This document shows, one piece after another, positions 10,053 through 18,674 of a stretch of 64,000 nucleotides of DNA (its first letter is position 1; each line of letters starts with the position of its first letter). The notes below the pieces were generated by a model that searched no databases, was not told where the DNA came from, and was given only the letters and a program-made list of their open reading frames with translations. The stretch comes from Oopsacas minuta (Eukaryota; Porifera; Hexactinellida; Lyssacinosida; Leucopsacidae): assembly GCA_024704765.1 (NCBI GenBank), contig JAKMXF010000144.1:558001-622000 (forward strand), given 5' to 3'. Position numbers and translations under genes: made by a program.

Positions 10053-11384
10053 ATGAACACTTCATCTACTCTTCTAAGCAAGAGCATAGGCCTACGCCAA
10101 ATGTTCTATTTGGTTCTGCCTAACGAGGCTAACTTTGAGTACTACAAACAAGTTCCCGAATACATCAATGCAGCATTACCCTACTTTACTGGCATGATAT
10201 TGGTTGAGTATATAATGTGTATATTTCTTAATGTGAGGAGACTTAGGATATCTGATGGTATCAGCTCTGCATCAGCTGGTTTGATGCAACAAATTCCTAA
10301 GTTGGTTATTAAATCGCTGGCATTCCCAATCTACCTCTGGGTTAATGAGAATTACAAACTGTACTCGTTTGAATGGGACAGCCCATTTACATGGTATATG
10401 TCATTTCTGTTATTGGACTTCGGTTACTATGTATTCCATAGACTTGCACATGAAGTGCATGTTGTATGGGGAGCACATCAGGTCCATCATAGCTCTGAAG
10501 ATTACAATCTAACTACAGCCTTGAGGCAATCCATGTTCCAACATTGCTTCAGTGAATGTCTCTACATACCTCTAGGCATGATAATACCTCCTTCCCATTA
10601 CATGATTCACGTCCAACTCAATACTCTATACCAATTCTGGATACACACAGAGTGTATTGATACTCTAGGCCCTTTAGAGTACATACTTAACACTCCTTCT
10701 CATCATAGAGTACATCATGGAAGGAATATCTACTGTATTGATAAGAATTATGCTGGCGTACTTATTATCTTTGATAAGATGTTTGGTACATTTGAAGCAG
10801 AGAGAAAGGCAGAACCTGTAGTATACGGCCTAGTTACACCTCTGGCTAGTTGGAATCCATTCTGGACACAGATATGTGTGTATGTGCATATGTTTAAACG
10901 TATGTATAACATAAAAGGTGTGAAGAATAAACTATCTGTCCTGTTAATGGGTCCCGGTTGGACCGAGGGGTCACCGAGACTAGGAGATCCTTCAAAATTA
11001 CCAGATATACGCGCTCCACAACCTCGATATGACAGGAATATCTCCAATGCTGTTTCTGTCTACGGTTTAATACATTTTGTGTTGATTATTGCAATGTTTG
11101 ACTTCTTTATTCGTAAACAGCAATATCTATCAGCTCTTTCTCTATCAGTTGGTATTTTATTAATCCTATTCTCTCTTCTCTGTTTTGGGTTCATATTTGA
11201 TGACAAAGAAGATGCTATCTCTTTTGAAATTACCAGATTGGTTACTGTATTTATTGGTACATTTATTGGTGAGAGATTCGATGCCTTGGATCCTAATACT
11301 GCTCTTATCATAAGATTTGTAATAATCGTATCTATCGGGTTTTGGGTCAGCAATCATTTTAATAAGAAGAAAAAAGTTGAATAA
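10053..11384 (+). CDS. agmo: Alkylglycerol monooxygenase (AGMO/TMEM195), fatty acid hydroxylase superfamily
   Basis: The 443-residue product is a multi-pass ER membrane enzyme. By family knowledge it is a tetrahydrobiopterin-dependent di-iron oxygenase that cleaves the O-alkyl ether bond of glyceryl ethers. The eight-histidine motif set is visible: HRLAH at 129-133, HQVHH at 142-146, and TPSHHRVHH near 215-223. Hydrophobic segments lie before the first box and three or four more form the C-terminal third. The length is close to the vertebrate enzyme. The WGAHQVHHSSEDYN and WIHTECI segments fit AGMO better than plant or yeast sterol desaturases. The gene is a single exon here, whereas vertebrate AGMO has many introns. 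Confidence 0.93.
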   Translation: MNTSSTLLSKSIGLRQMFYLVLPNEANFEYYKQVPEYINAALPYFTGMILVEYIMCIFLNVRRLRISDGISSASAGLMQQIPKLVIKSLAFPIYLWVNENYKLYSFEWDSPFTWYMSFLLLDFGYYVFHRLAHEVHVVWGAHQVHHSSEDYNLTTALRQSMFQHCFSECLYIPLGMIIPPSHYMIHVQLNTLYQFWIHTECIDTLGPLEYILNTPSHHRVHHGRNIYCIDKNYAGVLIIFDKMFGTFEAERKAEPVVYGLVTPLASWNPFWTQICVYVHMFKRMYNIKGVKNKLSVLLMGPGWTEGSPRLGDPSKLPDIRAPQPRYDRNISNAVSVYGLIHFVLIIAMFDFFIRKQQYLSALSLSVGILLILFSLLCFGFIFDDKEDAISFEITRLVTVFIGTFIGERFDALDPNTALIIRFVIIVSIGFWVSNHFNKKKKVE

Positions 11385-11565
11385 ATTCGCAGTAATTTGG
11401 ATATCCCACTATCTATGTATATTTATTTTGTCGTTAACTCTCTTATAAATATTTTCTTAACACGTCACTATGCCTGAATTCATAGTTTCTTCTCGAATTT
11501 GAATCGGTGAATTTTGTTTATTTGTATAATATGAGTTTGACACAGACAAATATGGAATAATATAA

Positions 11566-12170
11566 TCTCTATATCTAAAACAAAGTGTGTTTGTGTGTCG
11601 CGCGTTTTCTCAAAGATGCCAGGGCCGATTCGAACCAAATTTTGTGTGTCGACTAAGTAGTACTCAACCTTTCTAATTAAGAATTATTTTTCGAATCGAA
11701 CCATTTTTGGACAAGATATGAGAATTTTTCACACCTCGCTCATATAAATCAATGCATTTTCGGAGGAATCTGATTGGTCAACGTTGGCCAATCAGTTTCA
11801 TTCCTTCGTATAATATGAAAAGGTCTGGGAATTTGGTTCAATCAGATTCTACCAATTACAATAGTTACTATTCACAGTTTATTGATCCCGTGGAGTAATG
11901 TGGAGAAAGTGATACCCAACTTTCTCCCAAAAAAGGAACATTTTTTACGAAACAAACAAGAATATTTTCCTATACAATTAGTACAAAATTGATGATCCGT
12001 TATTCAGAAAAGTTAACGGATCATCTATTTTGTGCTAATTGTATAGGAAAATACATGCGGACGCGTAGCGTTCACAAATTCCAAAAGGCAATCGTCAGGA
12101 CCGAAGGTCCTAAAAAGCATTCCGCAGGAACCAGCAGAAAAAGCCGCCAAAAGGGCGGCGTTGCGGCTAG
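11566..12170 (+). mobile_element. Candidate non-autonomous Helitron
   Basis: The 5' end reads TCTCTATATCTA and is preceded by A. The 3' end is CTAG (12167-12170) followed by T, giving the A/T insertion site of Helitrons. A GC-rich hairpin (GCCGCC at 12143-12148, GGCGGC at 12154-12159) sits 7 nt before the CTAG, as Helitron 3' ends require. The 5' part has a GTGTGTTTGTGTGTCGCGCG stretch followed by a motif of the 'ccgattcgaaccaaattt' kind seen in many animal repeats. A second small hairpin (GGACC-GAA-GGTCC) lies near 12098-12112. There is no Rep/helicase coding sequence. The ends and hairpin are seen; the class is inferred from them. Confidence 0.65.
11962..12053. repeat. Foldback inverted repeat inside the Helitron candidate
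   Basis: Two arms of about 40 bp, each containing TTTTCCTATACAATTAG and GATGATCCGTTA blocks in opposite orientation with few mismatches, flank a loop of about 10-15 nt. The arms could form a long hairpin. A related single arm occurs at 30763-30815. Confidence 0.85.
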
Positions 12171-12318
12171 TCTTCTTTATATTTATGCATCAATTGGGCT
12201 TAATTTTTGCTAGAAATCCTTTTCTCAAATTTGTGTTTGAGTCTAAACCGTTACCTGCATGCATGTACCACAGTATTACTTAACATGAGCTTTTAAATTA
12301 TATTATAGAGCTGATAAG

Positions 12319-12701
12319 ATGAACAGAGAGCAGTCAAAGAGTTATTTTGAGAATAAGATCACAGCTCAACCATTTGAACAGGCAAATACTCAGCCTACTG
12401 TTACAGTACCAGACATAACACAGCCTTCTTCTGCTACTGCAGATCTTACTATCTATCAAACTAATGAAAGGCCATTTGTAAGAATATTTGTGTTTATTCC
12501 TTGCCTGATATTGATAATATTTCTAATTGTTTATTTTATAGAAAATATTCGCTGGTATAACAACTATCCCTCTTATCGTCATATTTCTGGTAAGTTATAA
12601 TAACAAAATATTGGGAGCTGTTTCATTATTATTACTATTATTATTATTATTATTATTCAGTATATCTAATTATAGGCATCTTTTGCAATCGTTATCTATA
12701 A
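12319..12701 (+). CDS. Small single-pass membrane protein (hypothetical)
   Basis: Exon 1 (12319-12589) ends in a strong donor (TCTG|gtaagt). Exon 2 (12676-12701) follows a 'tattatag'-type acceptor and ends in TAA, giving 98 residues. If the intron is retained the frame ends at 12600 with 93 residues. The N-terminal ~55 residues are polar, followed by one strong transmembrane helix (IFVFIPCLILIIFLIVYFI) and a short tail with several Tyr, Trp and Arg residues. There is no signal peptide and no family I recognise. An (ATT)n microsatellite fills the small intron. Being real is plausible from the ATG, TM segment and splice pair, but unproven. Confidence 0.45.
12624..12656. repeat. (ATT)n microsatellite
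   Basis: A run of att/act trinucleotides about 33 bp long within the putative small intron. Confidence 0.9.
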
Positions 12702-12967
12702 AGGAATAGAAACGCCAACTTATCTACCTCTGCTCATCAACCTAATCCGTAAGTTATAGTATATACTGTACCAGGTTATACCCTCTATAATTGTCCCATA
12801 CCTAACCTTCGTTACCCCCTCTCTTCGTGAGAGAGGTACTACTACTATTACTTGGCCAGTATTTGTTAATGTCTCATCAAAACACACTTAAGCCTATAGT
12901 AATTAACTCAAATTATAGTAGTAGTCACAACAGAGTTCAATCAAGCAAGTACATACTAATCCATAGT

Positions 12968-14598
12968 CTATAATTGTTGTTGTGGGAGATTGTATCCCTG
13001 TGGAGCAGCTGGTAGAACATAGGGCTGTCCTGGGTATACCATAGGGGTTCCCTGTGGGAGGACCGTGGGGTACGTACCTGGCACAACTTGGAAAGGAAGG
13101 GGTTGCTCAGGGACAGTAGGGGGAGGTGGGTAAGCTGCTTGCAGGCTCTGGGGTGCTGGAGGGTAGGTAGGGTAGTTGAAATCAGGTATGAGAGAGGGAG
13201 GTTGTTGTTCCTGTGTACCAGGGGGAGGATATTGAGGGGGGTACTGCGAGGGTTGTTGGTACACAGGGAGAGCTTGCTCTTGTACTATTACCTGTGTGTG
13301 TCTGTACGCATCACTTGATTCTTTGAGTAGTTTCTGGTAGAAAGCCATAGCCTCTCTAAACTGTACATTTAAATCCATTAATCTATCATATTTGGATTGA
13401 TAATGCTGTATTTTCTGGTTAATTAATGGACGCATTAATTCACAGTGTTGCTCTAGTTCCTTCAATGTTTTATCTTCTACAGAGGCTTCTGAATGTGCAT
13501 CAGCTTTCTTCAACATTTCTAGAGTTAAATCTAGTTTCTCTTCGTTTATATCTATTTTCTTTCCGCGATCTTCTTTTTCTTTTCTCTCCTTAGCGCGCTC
13601 TTTCTTAGCTTGAGACTGTCCGGCTACATGTTTAGACACGAAATTCTTGGGAAATAGGCCTACCTTGCCTCTCAGCTGACCTTTCCACCAGTTTTCGTCA
13701 CTGTTGTCCAAAATCTCAATAACCTAACAATAGCAATAATATTACATACCCAAGGGACCGCGATAATTACTTCTATATAAGCGGGTATTCCGGCATAATG
13801 GGAGTTGAGTGTAGTATACAACAATAAATAAATTAAAGTAATTCCATCTAGACTATTTATACTTACATCCCCTGATTTGAAATTGAGCTCGTTTTCCTCT
13901 CCAGCATCGAAATCGTACAAAGCTTCATACCTATCTACATTTCCTTTCTTCTGCACACTCCCTCCTGTACCAATACCTCCTCCTCCTCCTCCTCCTAAGG
14001 ATAATCCCTCCATTGCTGGGTACATACTACTAACACCAGCTGTAGCTCCCAGTCTCTGTTCCTCTTTGAGAGAAGCTGCTATAGCTTTCTTCATATCCTC
14101 ATCTTCCTTCTTCTTCGCTACCTCATCAGTAGTCTTTGGAGGTTTATTTTCACCCCCTGCTTCCTCTGCATCTGGGAATTTTATTCCATCCCTCTTCAGC
14201 ATGTGATAAGCTACACATAATAAGTTCATGTCAGGATCGTGTTCATTCTCAGTCGCCCAATTATGTAAAAGCCCTCTCAATCTATCTCTGACTCTGTCAT
14301 GTAGCTGACTCACTTGTCCTAGGAGACGACGTAGCTCATCAGTGAACTCCCTCTTAGCCAAGAGGATCTGGAACTTCTTCCCACAATTACTGTAGCAAGC
14401 ATCTAGCAGTGTAATCGCCTTCATTGCTACATTGGGATTAGGGTTCCTCAGACGTTTCATAATAACGTTGAGGTAATTCTGTGGTGTGTTACCATGCGAA
14501 GCAGTAATCTGGTGACATATAACTATTATAGCTGTCCAATCCTCTTCCTGAGTTTTGTCACTGGTTACTTTTGTCACTTCATCTTCTATTGACGGCAT
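12968..14598 (-). CDS. stam: STAM-like ESCRT-0 adaptor (VHS-UIM-SH3-GAT)
   Basis: Two exons: 14598-13867 and 13723-12968, 495 residues, phase-0 intron with a GTAAGT donor. The N-terminal VHS domain (about 1-145) includes the NPNVAMKAITLLDACYSNCG helix. A ubiquitin-interacting motif follows (DMKKAIAASLKEEQ). The SH3 domain (about 221-278) is split by the intron between FKSGD and VIEILDNSDENWWKG. A GAT/coiled segment (about 320-385) and a Pro/Gln/Tyr-rich tail complete it. In animals STAM pairs with HRS to form ESCRT-0 and sorts ubiquitinated receptors on early endosomes; its SH3 recruits deubiquitinases. Length and order match STAM1/2. The intron is largely filled by a transposon-derived repeat. 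Confidence 0.94.
13741..13816. mobile_element. MITE fragment in the STAM intron (family A, copy 1)
   Basis: It carries the 'caaggga-ccgcgataattacttctatata' core and a 'ataagcg-ggtatt ... gttgagtgtagta' right part, matching the copies at 58298-58481 and 57123-57266. It lies in the 143-bp intron at 13724-13866. The left terminal repeat looks truncated. Confidence 0.65.
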
Positions 14599-15227
14599 TC
14601 TAGAATATTCTAAAGCTTAGACAATGGTATTATAATTATTGTAATATAATGTAAGGCATTATATTCTTATTACTTATGTATGTAACTATGGATTCATTGA
14701 CGATACAAACATTGTGCAATAATTATGATTTCACCCTTTCTGTATACAAATCTACACTGATGATGATGGGCAGATATTATAATTTTTGCCTTTTATAGTG
14801 ATAATCCTGGTCACTGGACTTGTTGTAAGTATTCTTTTTATTCTCTAACGATCTCATGTTGTACCTTAAAGTCAATATTATCCCCAATATTTGTATTTAC
14901 ATATGATATTATATATGTATATTATTTAGTACTTTTGGTATTTCAGAGGCACAATGGTAAGTTATAATTATGCATAAATACAAATATTCATAGACATACT
15001 TGCCAACCTGAGTGGAGGAAAACGTGGGACGTAAGGTACTACTTTAGCGGAACGTGGCATATTTGTATTAGACTGGACTACAAAAATGTGGGACAATTAA
15101 GGTCTTTGGCAAGTTTTGGCGGGACATTATCCTCAACACATGTCCGAAAAAACGGGACAGTTGGCAAGTATGTATATAATTTGTATCCATAAACTTTATG
15201 ATATACACATTATCCTAGTCCTACACC
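14599..15227. other. Intergenic region upstream of STAM
   Basis: AT-rich sequence containing the inverted-repeat element at 14994-15173. Splice-like motifs occur (ttgtaagtattc near 14823, tttcag near 14941), which could be a 5' UTR exon, but I cannot join them to a frame. Confidence 0.4.
14994..15173. mobile_element. Short terminal-inverted-repeat element
   Basis: The left end reads acatacttgccaac and the right end gttggcaagtatgt, a perfect 14-bp inverted repeat 180 bp apart. The interior has several 'gtggga/cgggac' words and no coding capacity. Confidence 0.8.
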
Positions 15228-15437
15228 ATGATCTGGTATATCGTAATCTACGCTATACTAACAGTATCGCAGTGTATTTTCATTGACATATTTGCTCTCG
15301 TGACGATATCACCTAGCTCTAGTGGACCCGCTACCCCCCATACTATTCCTGCTATCCCTATTAATACATCCAATACTACAAAGCATTTACTCTTTACTAA
15401 TCCAACTACTACTATATCACAATTGGATCTGTCATAG
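15228..15437 (+). CDS. Short ORF with signal-peptide-like start (doubtful)
   Basis: 69 codons from an ATG. The first ~27 residues are hydrophobic (IVIYAILTV, FIDIFALV), and the rest is Ser/Thr/Pro/Asn-rich. It could be a tiny secreted or anchored protein, or the first exon of something larger. There is no family match and no further support. Confidence 0.2.
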   Translation: MIWYIVIYAILTVSQCIFIDIFALVTISPSSSGPATPHTIPAIPINTSNTTKHLLFTNPTTTISQLDLS

Positions 15438-16033
15438 CTAGTTAGTTTGGTGTTTGTATGTTTATATTATTGGTTATCTTTGCTACCTCTACTTGCTTGT
15501 TTTGGTTCATATTTTGAGGCTTATAATTATTATTGATTGAATTTTTGCATTATTGTACGATTAGAGTTATTAATTTTTTCGAAATTAAGTGTATTATTAT
15601 ATAATTGTTACTCATTTAAATTCTCTTTTTGACATATCTATAACTTTCTGATGTCTCTTGAGTCATTTTAACGTCTCTCGGCGCTGGCGCTAATTGCTTA
15701 TTCTATCAAGGACAGCAAATTACTTATTGCACTTAATCATTCTCTACTCGATGTATTCAGGGTTGTTTCCATGGTTGAACTGTTCTTCGTTTGAATATAC
15801 TTGTGTGATTACAAACTAGCTCAGAAATTAATAAAATTACTTATTTTGAAACAATTACACAAATTATTGCAAGAGTTGGACATTTTGGAACATCAAAAAT
15901 CTAAATTACATTTAACTATGATTTCTTCACAAACACGTATAATAATTGTCCTTTTCTTTTCCATATTAGTAGCTTTATAAAAGAAATAAGAGAATTCAGT
16001 TTAGTTGGGAATTGCATACACTCGTGTTAGGAA
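15438..16033. other. Intergenic, AT-rich
   Basis: I see no gene, RNA or clear repeat here. Confidence 0.4.
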
Positions 16034-16261
16034 ATGTTAAATTCAGAAGTTGATAAGGGAATGAGAGACTCCTTACAAATATGGAGACAAAAATTATCTG
16101 AAATATATGAAGATAGACTTAGTTCACTTGAAAAAAGAATTATTGAAGACAGGAAACGTATTTCAGAATTAGAACAAGAAGTTCAATTGATTTATCTTAA
16201 AGTTATACTTCTTGTACAAATGTTAAGAGATATCGATACGACGAATACTATCCAAGGATAA
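16034..16261 (+). CDS. Short coiled-coil ORF (hypothetical)
   Basis: 75 residues from an ATG with regular heptads (WRQKLSEIYEDRLSSLEKRI, RISELEQEVQLI). The heptad pattern over about 60 residues is unlikely for random AT-rich DNA, so it may be a small gene or the remnant of a larger coiled-coil gene. No family recognised and no introns visible. Confidence 0.35.
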   Translation: MLNSEVDKGMRDSLQIWRQKLSEIYEDRLSSLEKRIIEDRKRISELEQEVQLIYLKVILLVQMLRDIDTTNTIQG

Positions 16262-16626
16262 TAGCTACATATAGTACGAATCTTAAGGCAAATCAAAGTT
16301 AATTCAGCTCCTTAATATCAAGCTCAAGATTGTATTTATTCATATTCATGCTTTGTTCATGGTTTTGGTGATTGTTGTTATTATTCGATTCACTTATCGG
16401 TTAGATGATTATTTCCATATTCGTGTTTGAAGTATTGTAACTCATTATTTAATAAAATGGTTTAGATCGATATTTAAGTAAGTAAACACAGACGAAATTG
16501 AGAATTCGCGAATTAAGATTTGGACTAGTCTAGTTCTCAAATCCGCGGATTCTCTATTCAATAGCAACATATGCTATTATAATTTTCCATTTGGAAATTA
16601 TACTATTTGATAGTTTGCAGTTAGGT
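16262..16626. other. TAF6 upstream region with small palindromes
   Basis: It contains two imperfect palindromes: 16500-16555 (gagaattcgcgaatt ... aatccgcggattctc) and 16578-16605 (around tttccatttggaaa). These may be promoter structure or worn repeat ends. Confidence 0.4.
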
Positions 16627-18126
16627 ATGCACCAACCTACCAGTTCCCATGCTCCACATCTTAATCACAGATCGCCAGAGGGTATATTACTCGGCTCCCA
16701 AATAGCAGTAGAATCAATTCGTATTATGGGGGAGTCTATGATAATAAACAATCTCCCTGAAGATGCTGCTAGCTATCTCGCGGATGATATAACCTTTCGA
16801 TTGAAAGATATTATAAGACTTTCTCAGAAATTCATGCATCACTCCATTAGGAACAGGCTCACAACATCTGATATTGATTCTGCCATGAGAGCACGTAACA
16901 TAGAACCTGTGTATGGATTTAATTCAGATGACGTCATACCCTTACGTATGACCTCAGGAGTAGGACGGGAAGTTTTCTACAAGGAAGAACCAGAAATTGA
17001 TATTGGCAAGATATTAAACTCTACACTGCCAAAGGCTCCACATGAAATATCCCTGAGAGCTCATTGGCTAGCCATAGAGGGAGTTCAGCCTAGAATCCCA
17101 GAAAATCCAGTTTCTCATTGCAAAGAAGAGAAAGAAGTGAGTGAAGAATCTCCTAGTAGTAGATCACCTCGTGTAGAAAGTTCTTATGAGATTATTGAGT
17201 CTCCTGCTCTTATAGACTTACCAGCAGAACTACAGTTATATTACAAAGAAATTTCAGAGGCTTGTGTGGGTATAAATCGTGTTAGACGAGAGGAAGCACT
17301 CAACAGTCTCAGTAGTGATCCGGGGCTACTCCCACTTATGCCACGATTTTCTGTGTTCATAAATGAAGGTGTGAAATTAAAATTGAGTGAGAACAAAGTA
17401 CCAACACTCCTGTCACTTGCAAAAATGCTAAGAGCCCTGCTAGATAATCCAACCTTATCACTGGATAAATATTTACATGAGTTGCTACCGTCTGCATGTT
17501 CTTGTGCTCTGTTTAACTACCAGGCTACACATGACTCACCAGAGATATGGAATCTAAGAACAGAATCAGCTGTAATTGTAGGTCGTATGTGTAAGAAATA
17601 TAATGACTCTGTTAACAGTATACAGTCACGTCTCACACGTCTATTATTCCAGATTCTGTCAGATGAGGCTACGAGTCTTGGGAGTAGATTTGGAGCTGTT
17701 AATATTATATCAGAGTTAGGTCCTGAAGCTGTTAAGATATTATTGTTACCACATTTACAAATTGGAGGTGAGATAGTTAAGAAAGCATTAGATAGTGAAG
17801 ATACTGCTGCACTTATAGCAGCTAATAGATTACAGTCCCTGATTGTTAAAACATGTGCTCCTGTGCTGGTGAAGAGCCGTGAACCTCCTGATGTAGTGGA
17901 GAAGTTTGAGTTAGAATTTGGATATCTGGGAAAGCAGGTTTGGACAGAAGTACGAGGGCTACGTCCTCACTTACATGCTGTGAATGACGTAAATGTTATT
18001 GTAGCTGATTCACCAGTTAATAATGAGGAAGTAGTAGGGGAAGATGTATTATCTGATTACACAGGGTTTACTGATGAGATGGGGTACTCGTCTCTCAATC
18101 AGACTGTTAACAGCATGGACACGTAA
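16627..18126 (+). CDS. taf6: TAF6, TFIID/SAGA-type histone-fold subunit
   Basis: 499 residues from the ATG at 16627. The frame is open 12 codons further upstream, but only from a TTG, and a splice-like tttgcag lies just before. The N-terminal histone fold (about 27-93) contains LADDITFRLKDIIRLSQKFMHH and RLTTSDIDSAMR. The TAF6 signature follows (EPVYGF, ISLRAHWLAIEGVQPRIPENP), then a HEAT-type C-terminal domain (about 200-440). By family knowledge it pairs with TAF9 in TFIID and related coactivators at promoters. HWLAIEGVQP fits TAF6 better than TAF6L. The gene is intronless here. Confidence 0.93.
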   Translation: MHQPTSSHAPHLNHRSPEGILLGSQIAVESIRIMGESMIINNLPEDAASYLADDITFRLKDIIRLSQKFMHHSIRNRLTTSDIDSAMRARNIEPVYGFNSDDVIPLRMTSGVGREVFYKEEPEIDIGKILNSTLPKAPHEISLRAHWLAIEGVQPRIPENPVSHCKEEKEVSEESPSSRSPRVESSYEIIESPALIDLPAELQLYYKEISEACVGINRVRREEALNSLSSDPGLLPLMPRFSVFINEGVKLKLSENKVPTLLSLAKMLRALLDNPTLSLDKYLHELLPSACSCALFNYQATHDSPEIWNLRTESAVIVGRMCKKYNDSVNSIQSRLTRLLFQILSDEATSLGSRFGAVNIISELGPEAVKILLLPHLQIGGEIVKKALDSEDTAALIAANRLQSLIVKTCAPVLVKSREPPDVVEKFELEFGYLGKQVWTEVRGLRPHLHAVNDVNVIVADSPVNNEEVVGEDVLSDYTGFTDEMGYSSLNQTVNSMDT

Positions 18127-18674
18127 TATAGATATTAATTACACAATAACATTCACGTGTTGTTGATTTTGTTAGTGATAAATTGGTTCTGGCAAAATTT
18201 GAGTTCGTTTATTTCAACAAGGGTTGTTTTCTAAGTTTTAAGGAGTTCACGTTCGTTTATTAGCAAGTCGTATTTTGCACGAATTTTCCTTGCTAATACG
18301 CGAATTTGCTATTAGAGGAATTATTTAAATACGAAATGGACTCTAAGTCCGCGATAACTTGTTAGAATATTGCTAATAGACGAACAACTGACGTCTAATT
18401 TGATACATTTCAATGGATATAATATCAATGGCTTTAGTATGTTTTATTTCTTCAAGAATTCAGCCGTTTTCATAGCTCCCCTTAGTATCTGTCCTCAGTA
18501 TTTCCGCATATACTCATTTCGTACACGGTTCTGCTCTCATCACTACGTATGCATGTACTATCTTGATCCTACTGATATTAGGCATAGCATCTTAGAAGCC
18601 GAGTGAGTATTTTTACTTGATATTGCATTATGAAACAGTATTATACTATTTCAACTTGTCTGTTGTCATATTGA
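18127..18674. other. Intergenic region between TAF6 and the EMSY-like gene
   Basis: Holds the short inverted-repeat element at 18251-18385. A frame at 18370-18606 looks like chance. Confidence 0.45.
18251..18385. mobile_element. Short inverted-repeat element (MITE-like)
   Basis: The left arm GTTCGTTTATTAGCAA and the reverse complement of the right arm GTTCGTCTATTAGCAA differ at one base in 16 and lie 135 bp apart. The wording resembles the 3106-3272 element (TTCGTATTAACGAGG), so it may be a related Tc1/pogo-type derivative. Confidence 0.65.

Noticed and set aside
13877-14206. 109-codon plus-strand frame
   Set aside because: It is the reverse shadow of STAM exon 1; the Pro and Ser runs come from the Gly-rich linker read backwards.
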